Notes under the pieces: generated by a model
Databases searched by the model: none
What the model was told of the DNA's origin: nothing
Seen by the model: the letters and a program-made list of their open reading frames with translations, nothing else
In this document: piece by piece, positions 9,171 to 17,351 of the stretch
How the letters are laid out: each line of letters starts with the position of its first letter
Numbering within the stretch: position 1 is the first letter of the stretch
Made by a program: the position numbers and the translations under genes
From: Chitinophagaceae bacterium
GTDB lineage: Bacteria > Bacteroidota > Bacteroidia > Chitinophagales > Chitinophagaceae
DNA: 64,000 bases
Reading direction: 5' to 3'
Assembly: GCA_019638625.1 (NCBI GenBank)
Contig: JAHBTK010000001.1
Coordinates: 673,434 to 737,433, forward strand

Positions 9171-10577
9171 TTAAATATCCGTGGCCTCGCCATAGGCTGC
9201 GGCGGTAGCTTCTTTTACCCCCTCGCTCATGGTGGGGTGCGGGTGAGAAGCATTCAGTATTTCATGGTAGGTGGTTTCCAGCTTTCTGGCCACCGATACC
9301 TCAGCTATCAGTTCCGTTACATTGTAACCGATCATATGGGCTCCCAGGAACTCGCCGTATTTGGCATCGTAAATTACTTTTATGAAACCTTCTGTGGCGC
9401 CGGCGGCACTGGCTTTACCGGATGCGATAAAAGGAAATTTGCCAATCTTTAATTCATAACCGGAATCTTTGGCGGCTTTTTCAGTATAACCGATTGATGC
9501 CACTTCCGGGGTACAGTAAGTACAGCCGGGTATATTGTTATAGTCCAGTGGTTCGGGCTGATGCGCCAGTTTTTTCTCCAGGTAAGCCATATGCTCTGCA
9601 GCGTTAATACCCTCCTTGCTGGCCACATGCGCCAGGGCCTGTCCGGGTGAACAGTCGCCGATAGCGTAAATACCGGCCACACTGGTTTGCTGGTATTTGT
9701 CCACCACTACTTTTCCTTTTTCCGTTTTGATGCTATTTTCTTCTAGCCCTATATTTTCAATGTTAGCCACAATACCGGCAGCGCTCAATACAGCATCCGC
9801 CTCCAGGGTGATTTCTCCTTTGGGTGTTTTTACTTTGGCTTTTACGCCGCTGCCGCTGATATCCACGCCGGTTACTTCGCTGCTGGTATAAATTTCAATG
9901 CCCTGTTTTTTGTATTGCTTTTCCAGTTCTTTCGATACATCATCATCTTCTACCGGCACTATTTTTGGCAGGAACTCAACGATGGTAACTTTAGTGCCCA
10001 TGCTGTTGTAGAAATAGGCAAACTCCACGCCAATAGCGCCGCTGCCTACCACGATCATGGATTTGGGTTGCTGTGGCAATACCATAGCCTCGCGGTAGCC
10101 AATCACTTTTTTGCCGTCGATCGGCAGGGAAGGCAATTGCCGTGAGCGGGCGCCGGTTGCTATCACAATATATTTTGCTTCCACTATCTGGGCTTTACCA
10201 TCCGCGCCGGTTACTTCCACCTTCCCCTTACTTTTTATTTTTCCATAACCCATTATCACATCAATCTTGTTCTTTTTCATCAGGAACTGCACCCCTTTGC
10301 TCATCTTATCTGCTACGCCCCGGCTGCGTTTGATCACCGCCTCAAAATTGTGTTTCACGTCAGACGCTTCCAGCCCGTAATCTTTGGCGTGTTTCAATGA
10401 TTCATAGGTTTGAGCGCTCTTTAATAAGGCTTTGGTGGGAATACAACCCCAATTGAGACAGATACCACCCAAACTTTCTTTTTCGATGATAGCTACTTTA
10501 AAGCCAAGCTGTGATGCCCTGATGGCTGCGGGGTATCCACCGGGACCACTTCCTATAACAACGACGTCGTATGCCAT
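9171..10577 (-). CDS. lpdA: Dihydrolipoyl dehydrogenase (E3)
   Basis: FAD-dependent dihydrolipoamide dehydrogenase, 468 residues, the family's normal length. It reoxidises lipoyl groups of the 2-oxoacid dehydrogenase complexes (and glycine cleavage) using NAD+ in the cytoplasm. Visible are the N-terminal FAD fingerprint GSGPGGYPAA (residues 8-17), the redox-active disulfide in GGICLNWGCIPTKA, the NAD fold GSGAIGVEFA, the second FAD motif YAIGDC, and the C-terminal catalytic His-Glu in HPHPTMSE. No E1 or E2 subunit gene is adjacent, so it is a stand-alone E3 that probably serves several complexes. A consensus promoter precedes it and a terminator follows. Confidence 0.97.
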   Translation of the reverse strand: MAYDVVVIGSGPGGYPAAIRASQLGFKVAIIEKESLGGICLNWGCIPTKALLKSAQTYESLKHAKDYGLEASDVKHNFEAVIKRSRGVADKMSKGVQFLMKKNKIDVIMGYGKIKSKGKVEVTGADGKAQIVEAKYIVIATGARSRQLPSLPIDGKKVIGYREAMVLPQQPKSMIVVGSGAIGVEFAYFYNSMGTKVTIVEFLPKIVPVEDDDVSKELEKQYKKQGIEIYTSSEVTGVDISGSGVKAKVKTPKGEITLEADAVLSAAGIVANIENIGLEENSIKTEKGKVVVDKYQQTSVAGIYAIGDCSPGQALAHVASKEGINAAEHMAYLEKKLAHQPEPLDYNNIPGCTYCTPEVASIGYTEKAAKDSGYELKIGKFPFIASGKASAAGATEGFIKVIYDAKYGEFLGAHMIGYNVTELIAEVSVARKLETTYHEILNASHPHPTMSEGVKEATAAAYGEATDI

Positions 10578-10648
10578 AAATGATTACTGGTTTTTAGAAT
10601 GATAACAGCCAGGCATGCAGATGATAATGTCTGCCCGGATTGCACCGG

Positions 10649-10679
10649 CAAAAATACTGGCTAAATAGCAAACTGCAAA
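10649..10679 (-). promoter_or_regulatory. lpdA promoter (consensus)
   Basis: On the minus strand: TTTG (10679-10676), 19-base spacer, TATTTTTG (10656-10649). Both boxes match the Bacteroidota primary-sigma consensus TTTG/TAnnTTTG perfectly. The predicted leader is about 65 nt. Confidence 0.65.
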
Positions 10680-10970
10680 ACCGGCCGCGGCGACTATTAT
10701 TATTGTTTTGTAAAGTAGGATAGCCTGGTATCCTCACAGGGTCAGAAGAAACAGGTATCGGTAGTATCAACCGTTGATCCTTGAAATTGATAAGCCCCCT
10801 TTTGGCTGATACGGGGGGAATACAGTCTGTGTTTGTGCCGATAAATAGCTTTATAGTTGATGTTTGTTAATCAACTTCTTCTTATACGCCTTGCCTCCGG
10901 TTATCAAAAAATTGCTGATCGAAGAAAAGTTTCCAAAAATCGAAGATTAACTCTCCTTAGGCGAATTAAG
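10680..10970. other. Intergenic stretch without a visible gene
   Basis: No convincing reading frame. A weak dyad AGTTGAT/ATCAACT (10855-10861 with 10870-10876) followed by a T-rich stretch could be a poor terminator on the plus strand, and CCCCC/GGGGG arms lie near 10794-10818. Neither has a gene to serve. Confidence 0.4.
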
Positions 10971-11001
10971 TTTAAAGGATGCTTTCTGCTTTGCATCTTT
11001 G
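10971..11001 (+). promoter_or_regulatory. Candidate promoter of the A/C-rich RNA
   Basis: TTTA (10971-10974), 19-base spacer, CATCTTTG (10994-11001). Each box differs from TTTG/TAnnTTTG at a single position. No protein gene follows on this strand until era, which has its own -7 box. Confidence 0.45.
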
Positions 11002-11007
11002 TATAGC

Positions 11008-11318
11008 AATTGCAGCCAACGATATCCCAACCGAAAAACAGAGAATCCAACACTACGAAAACCAGGTATCCGCATTCTTAGAAAACCAGTAGCGATAACC
11101 ATGAAAAACAACATCCAACATCCCTGAAAATCCTAGAAACCACTATCCGAAAACCAATCCGAACCGATGTGAAACCGGCACTATCCGATTCCGAAAACCA
11201 ATAAGATCCGATACCAGATAAACCGCTATCCAACCTTGAGAGACCGGTCACCAGTCCGTGAAAACCACACAACCTCTGATGACAAAATATTGAGCCGCCT
11301 TTTTTAGGCGGCTTCTTT
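11008..11318 (+). ncRNA. Candidate novel small RNA, A/C-rich with degenerate repeats
   Basis: About 310-nt predicted transcript between a promoter-like pair (10971-11001) and a clear Rho-independent terminator (11293-11318). From about 11020 to 11280 the plus strand is strikingly rich in A and C and poor in T. It repeats GAAAACCA exactly five times (starts 11057, 11081, 11149, 11193, 11260) and TATCC four times (11067, 11144, 11182, 11227). Two copies of CACTATCCGA lie at 11141 and 11179. No frame codes for a credible protein; the longest plus-strand possibility noticed is an 8-codon frame at 11101. It matches no RNA family I recognise (not tmRNA, RNase P, SRP or 6S by eye). A sponge or multi-site protein-binding RNA is one possible reading. 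Confidence 0.5.
11293..11318 (+). terminator. Rho-independent terminator ending the A/C-rich RNA
   Basis: Stem AGCCGCCT (11293-11300) / AGGCGGCT (11306-11313), 8 perfect pairs with a TTTTT loop, followed by TCTTTATTG. No protein gene lies upstream on the plus strand, so it must end a non-coding transcript. Confidence 0.8.
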
Positions 11319-11410
11319 ATTGTTCCTTATTTCACCAACGTCAGGTATATTTTCCTCATCTGAGGGTAAGAGGCAAAGGCTCCGCTAAACCGGTGGTGCG
11401 CCGGCGTTAA

Positions 11411-11520
11411 AATAAAAAGCCCCAGGATAAGCCGGGCATCTTTTGTTGCGAGGGGAAACTCCGAAGTTTCGGAGGAACTTGCGTCCGCCGTGGCGGATAT
11501 GAGCCACTTCATCGCTGCCA
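11411..11520 (-). pseudogene. Decayed tandem copy of the tRNA-fMet unit
   Basis: This stretch runs parallel to 11523-11630. Both begin AATAAAAA(A)GCCCC, then a short hairpin, then GTTGCGAGGGGAA (11446-11458 here; the same string covers the 3' end of the tRNA). Further on, GG(A/T)TATGAGCC matches the anticodon region and CGCTGC the D-arm. Between them this copy has been replaced by two small palindromes (CTCCGAA/TTCGGAG near 11460-11474 and TCCGCC/GGCGGA near 11484-11497). It cannot fold as a tRNA. Read as an old tandem duplication of terminator plus tRNA. Confidence 0.5.
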
Positions 11521-11523
11521 CCA

Positions 11524-11552
11524 ATAAAAAAGCCCCTGCATAAGCAGGGGCC
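11524..11552 (-). terminator. Terminator of tRNA-fMet
   Basis: Perfect 8-bp stem GCCCCTGC (11532-11539) / GCAGGGGC (11544-11551) with an ATAA loop, followed on the minus strand by a run of U (the A-run at 11526-11531), 7 nt after the tRNA 3' end. Confidence 0.85.
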
Positions 11553-11558
11553 ATTTAG

Positions 11559-11630
<72 letters not shown>

Positions 11631-11736
11631 ATATAATAGTTTCAGATTTGTAAGACCTGTATCCATCAGCACTAATTGCGACGGGAGTGCAAAGGTAAGA
11701 CGATATAATTTATCAGCCAAACTATTTTTGTTGAAT

Positions 11737-11744
11737 TACCTTTG
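11737..11744 (+). promoter_or_regulatory. -7 box of the era promoter
   Basis: TACCTTTG, a perfect TAnnTTTG element, 22 bases before the era ATG. A TTTG at the proper -33 distance is not seen. It supports the start at 11767 over an upstream in-frame start that would overlap the tRNA. Confidence 0.4.
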
Positions 11745-11766
11745 CAGTGAATTTTTAACAGTTTAC

Positions 11767-12633
11767 ATGAAAGTGGGGTTTGTAAATATTTTCGGTAAGC
11801 CCAATGCGGGTAAAAGTACACTGCTGAACGCATTGGTAGGAGAGAAGCTGGCGATAGTGTCGCCCAAGGTACAAACCACCCGGCACCGGATCAAGGGGTT
11901 TTTGAATACGGAGGAGTACCAGATCATTTTCTCTGATACGCCGGGTATTATAGAACCCAAATACAAGCTGCATGAAAAAATGATGCAGTCGGTGAAGAGC
12001 GGATTGGAAGATGCAGACCTGGCTCTATTGCTGGTGGACGTAAACGATAACCTGGAAGAAGCGGATGCGGTTTTCTCCGCTCTGAAATTAAAAGTGCCGG
12101 CTTTTGTGGTGGTAAATAAAATAGATAAGGCTCCGGCAGCAAAATTAGAAAATATATCCACATTTTTTGAAGGGAGGAAATATTGTAAAAAGCTGATTGC
12201 CGTATCTGCCCTGAAGCAAGAGAACATAGACGGATTGCTGCAGAATATCATTGATGCGTTACCGGAAGGAGAACCTTTTTATGATAGTGAGGACCTGACG
12301 GACCTGCCTACCCGCTTTTTTGTGGGCGAAATGATCCGGGAAAAAATATTTGAATACTTTGAAGATGAGATACCTTATCATACGGCTGTAATGGTTACGG
12401 AGTTTAAGGAGAAAACGGGGCTGATTAAAATTACAGCGGAGATCATTGTACACCGGGAAACACAAAAGGCGATCATCATCGGCGAGAAGGGAAAAATGAT
12501 CAAACAGATCGGTATGACAGCGCGCCGGGAAATAGAAAAATTCCTGGATAACAAGGTTTTCCTGGAGTTGTTTGTGAAAGTACGCCCCAAATGGCGTGAT
12601 AATGAATTGCATTTAAAAGAATATGGATATTGA
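11767..12633 (+). CDS. era: GTPase Era (16S rRNA/30S maturation factor)
   Basis: 288-residue ribosome-assembly GTPase that binds the 3' end of 16S rRNA and helps mature the 30S subunit. The G domain opens the protein: G1 GKPNAGKST (residues 9-17), G3 DTPG (about 59-62), G4 NKID (about 118-121). The C-terminal third is the KH RNA-binding domain with the GEKGKMIKQIG loop (GxxG type). Length is typical. The chosen ATG gives the canonical MKVGFVNIFG start; upstream in-frame codons would run through the tRNA. der follows 77 bases downstream on the same strand, forming a two-GTPase ribosome-biogenesis operon. Confidence 0.97.
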   Translation: MKVGFVNIFGKPNAGKSTLLNALVGEKLAIVSPKVQTTRHRIKGFLNTEEYQIIFSDTPGIIEPKYKLHEKMMQSVKSGLEDADLALLLVDVNDNLEEADAVFSALKLKVPAFVVVNKIDKAPAAKLENISTFFEGRKYCKKLIAVSALKQENIDGLLQNIIDALPEGEPFYDSEDLTDLPTRFFVGEMIREKIFEYFEDEIPYHTAVMVTEFKEKTGLIKITAEIIVHRETQKAIIIGEKGKMIKQIGMTARREIEKFLDNKVFLELFVKVRPKWRDNELHLKEYGY

Positions 12634-12706
12634 GTGGTAAGTTGTTAGTGGTAAGTCGTCAGTTTTTTTGTTACTTACCGCTAACCACTTACTACTTACA
12701 ACTTAA
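12634..12706. repeat. AGTAAGTGG-type intergenic repeat forming a long hairpin
   Basis: The era-der spacer is made of repeated AGT(T/G)GTTAG and TAGTGGTAAGT words. AAGTTGTTAGTGGTAAGT (12639-12656) pairs with ACTTACCGCTAACCACTT (12673-12690) over 18 positions with only two G-T pairs, around a T-rich loop. The same word family reappears after the ceramidase-like gene at 63.2 kb. It sits inside an operon, so it may act on the mRNA. Confidence 0.7.
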
Positions 12707-12710
12707 AAAA

Positions 12711-14018
12711 ATGAGTTTTACAGTAGCAATAACAGGCAGACCCAATGTAGGGAAAAGCACTTTTTTTAACCGGATGCTGGAAGAGCGGAAAGCCATTGTG
12801 GATGATGTCAGTGGTGTTACCCGCGACCGGCAGTATGGCGTTTCCGAATGGAACGGGAAAAGTTTTAACGTAATAGATACCGGTGGCTTTGTAGCGGGAA
12901 GCGACGATGTATTTGAGACAGAGATCCGCAAGCAGGTGAAGATCGCGTTGAACGAAGCCAATGCCATCATCTTTATGGTGGATGTATCTACCGGTATTAC
13001 CGTACTGGATGAGGCTTTTGCTCAAATTTTGAGGGAAGTTCAGAAGCCGGTATTCCTGGTAGTAAACAAGGTAGATAATGCAGGCAGGATGCTGGATGCC
13101 ACCGAGTTTTACAGTTTGGGTTTTGAGAATATTTTTTTCCTGTCCAGTATCAGCGGCAGTGGTACGGGCGAACTGCTGGATGAAATTGTGAAACTGATAC
13201 CCGAAAAGAAAGAAGAGGAAGAGAAGAATCCGCTGCCGCGATTTGCTATCATCGGGCAACCGAATGTGGGTAAGTCTTCGCTGTTGAATGCCATGGTAGG
13301 TGAGGAGCGTACTATTGTAAGTGATATAGCCGGCACTACCCGGGATACCATCCATACCCATTACAATTTATTCCAGAAAGAATTTATTCTTATAGATACC
13401 GCGGGTATTCGCCGTAAAAAAAAGGTAGAGGAAGACCTGGAGTTTTATTCGGTGATCCGTGCTATTAAGGCGGTAGACGAAGCAGATGTATGTTTGCTGC
13501 TGATAGACGCGGAGAAAGGAATATCCGCACAGGATGTAAATATTTTTTCGCTGGCGGTGCGTAAGGGAAAGGGAGTGGTGATACTGGTGAATAAATGGGA
13601 CCTGGTGAAAAAGGAAACCAATACTGCCCGGGATTATGAAAAGGAGCTGAAGGAAAGAACGGCGCCTTTTACGGATGTGCCGGTACTGTTCATTTCTGCC
13701 AAAGAAAAAACGCGTGTATTCAAAGTGGTAGAAACAGCATTGCAGGTATATGAAAACCGGCTGCGCAGGGCCCCTACCTCCAAACTGAATGATGTGATGC
13801 TGAAAGCGGTGGAAGCATACCATGCCCCGGTAGTAAGAGGTAACCCTGTTCGGATAAAATATGTTACCCAGTTGCCTACCGCGGTTCCGAGTTTTGCTTT
13901 CTTTTGTAATTACCCGGACGATATTAAACAACCTTATAAGAACTACCTGGAAAACCAGTTGCGTAAGCACTTCGATTTTTCCGGGGTACCGGTACGGATT
14001 TTTTTCCGGAAGAAGTAA
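12711..14018 (+). CDS. der: GTPase Der (EngA), double-G-domain ribosome biogenesis factor
   Basis: 435-residue essential GTPase acting in 50S subunit assembly. Two tandem G domains are clear: the first with GRPNVGKST (residues 8-16), DTGG and NKVD; the second with GQPNVGKSS (about 182-190), DTAG and NKWD. A C-terminal KH-like domain closes the protein. Length equals the family norm. The ATG at 12711 (MSFTVAITGRP) is used; longer in-frame starts would be read from the repetitive spacer. Probably co-transcribed with era. Confidence 0.97.
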   Translation: MSFTVAITGRPNVGKSTFFNRMLEERKAIVDDVSGVTRDRQYGVSEWNGKSFNVIDTGGFVAGSDDVFETEIRKQVKIALNEANAIIFMVDVSTGITVLDEAFAQILREVQKPVFLVVNKVDNAGRMLDATEFYSLGFENIFFLSSISGSGTGELLDEIVKLIPEKKEEEEKNPLPRFAIIGQPNVGKSSLLNAMVGEERTIVSDIAGTTRDTIHTHYNLFQKEFILIDTAGIRRKKKVEEDLEFYSVIRAIKAVDEADVCLLLIDAEKGISAQDVNIFSLAVRKGKGVVILVNKWDLVKKETNTARDYEKELKERTAPFTDVPVLFISAKEKTRVFKVVETALQVYENRLRRAPTSKLNDVMLKAVEAYHAPVVRGNPVRIKYVTQLPTAVPSFAFFCNYPDDIKQPYKNYLENQLRKHFDFSGVPVRIFFRKK

Positions 14019-14261
14019 GCATTTTTTGTCGCTTCTGGCAAACAATCCGGCGTCTCCCAATCATTGAGGCAGAGGCGTTAACTAAACATACTTAGCAGGT
14101 AAATATAGTGATTGCTTGTCCCCAACCTCCGGTCGAAACCGTAAGGACGGTGAAGGGTTGAATTAAAACGTACACTTCGTTCCGATGCAGGTTGTAAAAT
14201 CTGATCACTCCGAATTGTAGCGAAGAACCATTTTACCGAAGGCAATCTCCTTCCTGATGTA
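14019..14261. other. Intergenic stretch downstream of der
   Basis: No gene seen. It contains CCAATCATTGAGG at 14048-14060, the reverse complement of the CTCAATGATTG word also present at 9068 and 35820, and a GC-richer patch around 14110-14155. The nature of the rest is unknown. Confidence 0.4.
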
Positions 14262-14293
14262 GGAAAAAAGAAAGCGCAGATGACTCTGCGCTT
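14262..14293 (-). terminator. Terminator of the small secreted protein gene
   Basis: Perfect 9-bp stem AAGCGCAGA (14272-14280) / TCTGCGCTT (14285-14293) with a TGAC loop. On the minus strand it is followed by a U-rich run (A-rich 14263-14271). Confidence 0.8.
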
Positions 14294-14330
14294 ATCGGGT
14301 ACAACAGGGGTCTTTCGGTAATATATTCTG

Positions 14331-14993
14331 CTATTTTTTTACCAGGGGAAGCACCAGTTGATTGGTGTTATTTACACGCACTTCCAGGGTATAGTTCCCG
14401 GGAGTCATATCCTTACTACCGTCTATATCAAAGCAATTTTCTCCCGTTTCTCCTGTCACTCTTTTCTGGAAAATCTCATTGCCTTTATCGTCCATTACTT
14501 TCATTATTACGAAGGCGCGGTTTTTAAGGTCGAGGCTTACCTGCAGGTTCTTTTCTTTGGTAACAGGGGTAATATTTACCATGGAAACAACCTCGTTCGC
14601 ATTATACAATTGTGTTACCATCAGGTTGGAATAGTCTACATTACCCTGGTTGTCTATTATTTTCAACCGGTAATAATTAGTTTTATTCGGGCTGTTGTCC
14701 ACCATCATATACTCCGCCAGGTTTTTATTGTCGGAAAAGGACCCAATGCTGGTAAACTTTTTTCCGTTTTTACTCCGCTCAACTATTATATTATAACAGC
14801 AGTTGCTCTTCACTTCGCAGAGGATATCAATCGTGTTGCCGGAATTGTAGCTGCCACTGAAGTTTACAATTTCAATGCGGGGTTGTGACGTACTCTTTTT
14901 TTTCTTTGTTTTTCCTTCGGTTGCGTTCGATACGAGGGAAACCAAAATCAATGCACCGGATAATACGGTTGCTTTAATAAAATCGAATTTCAT
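14331..14993 (-). CDS. Small secreted protein with FN3-like domain and C-terminal sorting-like region
   Basis: 220 residues from the ATG at 14993; the longer in-frame start at 15032 would place 13 residues before the signal peptide. Residues 1-24 are a signal peptide, then a Lys-rich stretch (TEGKTKKKKS). Around 45-115 lies a fibronectin-III-like module with VERSKNGKKFTSIGSF and NYYRLKIIDNQGNVDYS, the same type as in the 3.1-4.8 kb T9SS protein. The C-terminal 90 residues resemble a T9SS type A sorting domain (GNYTLEVRVNN near the end) but lack the usual YPNP opening. Two adjacent Cys (NCC) are notable. Function unknown; probably surface exposed. Confidence 0.8.
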   Translation of the reverse strand: MKFDFIKATVLSGALILVSLVSNATEGKTKKKKSTSQPRIEIVNFSGSYNSGNTIDILCEVKSNCCYNIIVERSKNGKKFTSIGSFSDNKNLAEYMMVDNSPNKTNYYRLKIIDNQGNVDYSNLMVTQLYNANEVVSMVNITPVTKEKNLQVSLDLKNRAFVIMKVMDDKGNEIFQKRVTGETGENCFDIDGSKDMTPGNYTLEVRVNNTNQLVLPLVKK

Positions 14994-15125
14994 TGCCTTG
15001 GCTTTTAATGAATTAATTATAGTTACGGACAATGAGGTTTGTGAAATTGGTTTACATCAAGGGAGATTTGGGAATATTATAATCGCAAGGTACGGGTATT
15101 TTACTAAATTGAGGTTGGTTTAAAT

Positions 15126-15153
15126 AAAGGCCCCCTGGACAAGGGGCCTTTTT
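15126..15153. terminator. Bidirectional terminator between the two small secreted genes
   Basis: Stem AAAGGCCCC (15126-15134) / GGGGCCTTT (15143-15151) with an 8-nt loop, T-run to the right and A-rich sequence to the left. It can end the minus-strand gene at 15187. Confidence 0.8.
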
Positions 15154-15186
15154 CCATTTAGGAATTCACAACCTCTATATAAAAAC

Positions 15187-15624
15187 TTACATTTTCTTTT
15201 TCTGCAACTCGGTTGCCACTATATCACTGTAGCGGTACTGATCGGCATTGTTTATCTGCTTGATCCTGTAAAATACTTTTTTCCTCTCTACACCTTTTAA
15301 GTCGTCTTTAAAAAAATATTTTTTAGGACTATCAGAAGGTTCGATGGTGAATATTAAACCGATCGTTTTAAATTCATCACCATCTATACTACGTTGTATT
15401 TCAAATTGTTTATTGTCCCGTTCCGTATCCGCCTCCCACTTGATCTCTATGACTTTATTTACATATTTTGCTGACAGTTCACTGATGTTCACGTAGCTGA
15501 AATCAGACTGGTCTGCGGACCCGGCTACAGCATATGGCTCCATTTCCATATTTTTTACCGGTAGGGCATACCCGAATAATATGGTGGCAAAAGCTATAAA
15601 AATCAACACAGGAGCTTTTTTCAT
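15187..15624 (-). CDS. Small secreted FN3-like protein without sorting domain
   Basis: 145 residues from the ATG at 15624 (MKKAPVLIFIAF), which begins a clear signal peptide; the in-frame start at 15678 would prefix it with a charged stretch. After the signal the protein is almost only one fibronectin-III-like module: IKWEADTERDNKQFEIQRS, DGDEFKTIGLIF, VFYRIKQINNADQYRYSD. It ends right after the module (LQKKKM), so unlike its neighbour it has no C-terminal sorting domain. Paralogous in part to the 14.3 kb gene but separated from it by a terminator, so likely its own transcript. No enzymatic motif. Confidence 0.78.
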   Translation of the reverse strand: MKKAPVLIFIAFATILFGYALPVKNMEMEPYAVAGSADQSDFSYVNISELSAKYVNKVIEIKWEADTERDNKQFEIQRSIDGDEFKTIGLIFTIEPSDSPKKYFFKDDLKGVERKKVFYRIKQINNADQYRYSDIVATELQKKKM

Positions 15625-15945
15625 CTTTTCCAATTTTTGAAATAACCTGTTGGTATATTTCGTTGCTGAAAACCTCAAACTGATTCAGGGCGATGGTGTT
15701 TGCCGGCTAAAGGTTTTAAAAGAATTGGAAACTTCAGAAAGTTGTAGTTGGTTTTACAAGGAGTTGTTTTTAGCAGTTGTGTAGTGAACTGCTTTGATGG
15801 AACAAATGTAGTCCAAGTGCTTTTCCGGAACAAGATTTATTGTGTTTTTTTCATTGATTTATATCAATTAATCTCTCGATGGTAATTGTGTATTTTGTTG
15901 GGTTTATCGTTCAATGGATTATGAATTTTGATTACTATGATGTAA
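15625..15945. other. Intergenic stretch, AT-rich
   Basis: No gene is visible. It presumably holds the promoter of the minus-strand gene at 15187-15624. Repeated AGTTGTA/AGTTGTG words near 15735-15785 are the only pattern noticed. Confidence 0.4.
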
Positions 15946-15973
15946 TAAAAAAAGCATCCCGTATAAGGGATGC
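15946..15973 (-). terminator. Terminator of the Gfo/Idh-SUMF1 unit
   Basis: Stem GCATCCC (15954-15960) / GGGATGC (15967-15973) with a GTATAA loop; the A-run at 15947-15953 is the U-tract on the minus strand. It lies 30 bases past the stop of the oxidoreductase gene. Confidence 0.8.
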
Positions 15974-16002
15974 CTGTTTAGATTTTATTATAGATTAACG
16001 TT

Positions 16003-17322
16003 CTAGGCGTAGGAGGTAGTACCTGGCACTGCCACGGGATAGAAGCCGTTAGCATCGGGAAGAATACCCGGAGACGCGCTCCAGCTATATTCCCTGGGCT
16101 GCAGGTCTATATTAGAAGCCAATGCCTTGTCCAGCTCAATCACCTGGCCGCTATAGGTTGCCATACGTCCCAGGATGGAACTCATTGTACTCTTAGCCCC
16201 GTTTTCTGCATCGGCAAACTTGTATTCACCTTTGGCAATAGCCGCAAATAATTCATCGTGCTCTGACTGATAAGGATCATTTTCCGTTTTCTTATCAAAC
16301 TGGTATAATACTTTGCCTTTATAGTCAACGATATTCGCGGCGCCGGCAAATATTTTTCCTTTTGTACCCACGATCAACTCATCGACCTTGCTCATTGTTT
16401 TGGGCTGATGGCGGCACTGACTGTTCAGGATGGTACCGTCGGCATAATGAAACTCTACAAAGTGGTGATCGAATATTTCACCATATTCTTTTCCTGTTCT
16501 TACTTCGCGGCCGCCCATGCCTTGTGCCTTTATAGGGTAAGCTCCCTTGAACCAGTTCACAACATCGATATTGTGCACGTGCTGCTCGGTAATATGATCA
16601 CCGCAGAGCCAGTTGAAATAGTACCAGTTGCGCATCTGGTATTCCATTTCGGTTTGCCCTTCCTGGCGCGGGCGAACCCATACTCCGTCTCCGTTCCACC
16701 AGCATTGAGCAGAAGTGATATCTCCTATCAGGTCTTTTCTTTTAAACAGTTCCCTGTATGAATTCTGGTAATGGCGTTGTAACCCCACTACCACGTTTAA
16801 CTTACGCGCTTTGGCTAACTGGGCGGTTGCCAGCACTTTGTTGATCCCGGCAGGATCGGTAGCTACAGGCTTTTCCATAAAGACGTGCTTGTTGAGCTTG
16901 ATAGCGGCTTCAAAATGAAGCGGTCTGAAACCGGGAGGCGTTGCCAGGATCACCACATCAGCCAGCGGAATGGCCTTCAGGTAGCCATCGAAGCCCACAA
17001 ACTGCCTGTCTTCCGGCACATCAATACGGGAAGCGTCTATTTCCTCCACTTTTTTCATTGATTTGAGCGAGTTGTCCAACCTGTCTTTAAAGGCGTCTGC
17101 AACAGCCACAAGTTTTACATTTTGTTTGGTGGATAGTGCCTGAATGGCAGCGCCCGTTCCGCGTCCGCCGCAACCTACCAGCGCTATTTTGATGGTATCA
17201 TCTGCACCGGAGAAATAGTTTGCTCTGCTCATAAGAGGTGCTGCAAGCAATCCTCCTGCAACCAGTGTGGAGTTTTTTACAAATTCCCGGCGGGAATTGT
17301 TCCCTTTGTTATCTGTGTTCAT
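16003..17322 (-). CDS. Gfo/Idh/MocA-family oxidoreductase with Tat signal
   Basis: 439-residue NAD(P)-dependent oxidoreductase, probably exported folded. The N-terminus has a twin-arginine signal (SRREFVKNS, residues 10-18, then a hydrophobic run), the Rossmann motif GCGGRGTG (about 52-59) and the family's catalytic EKP in HVFMEKPVA. The C-terminal half is the alpha/beta substrate-binding domain. Exported members of this family in Bacteroidota often act on sugars or inositols. The substrate is not readable here. It lies 29 bases downstream of the SUMF1-domain gene on the same strand and shares its terminator, so the two are likely one operon. Confidence 0.92.
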   Translation of the reverse strand: MNTDNKGNNSRREFVKNSTLVAGGLLAAPLMSRANYFSGADDTIKIALVGCGGRGTGAAIQALSTKQNVKLVAVADAFKDRLDNSLKSMKKVEEIDASRIDVPEDRQFVGFDGYLKAIPLADVVILATPPGFRPLHFEAAIKLNKHVFMEKPVATDPAGINKVLATAQLAKARKLNVVVGLQRHYQNSYRELFKRKDLIGDITSAQCWWNGDGVWVRPRQEGQTEMEYQMRNWYYFNWLCGDHITEQHVHNIDVVNWFKGAYPIKAQGMGGREVRTGKEYGEIFDHHFVEFHYADGTILNSQCRHQPKTMSKVDELIVGTKGKIFAGAANIVDYKGKVLYQFDKKTENDPYQSEHDELFAAIAKGEYKFADAENGAKSTMSSILGRMATYSGQVIELDKALASNIDLQPREYSWSASPGILPDANGFYPVAVPGTTSYA

Positions 17323-17351
17323 GAAAATATCGGTTTATATTATTAAAGCAA

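Noticed and set aside
11078..11272. Minus-strand 64-codon frame in the A/C-rich region
   Set aside because: Ser/Arg/Gly-rich translation caused by base composition; promoter and terminator both point to the plus strand.
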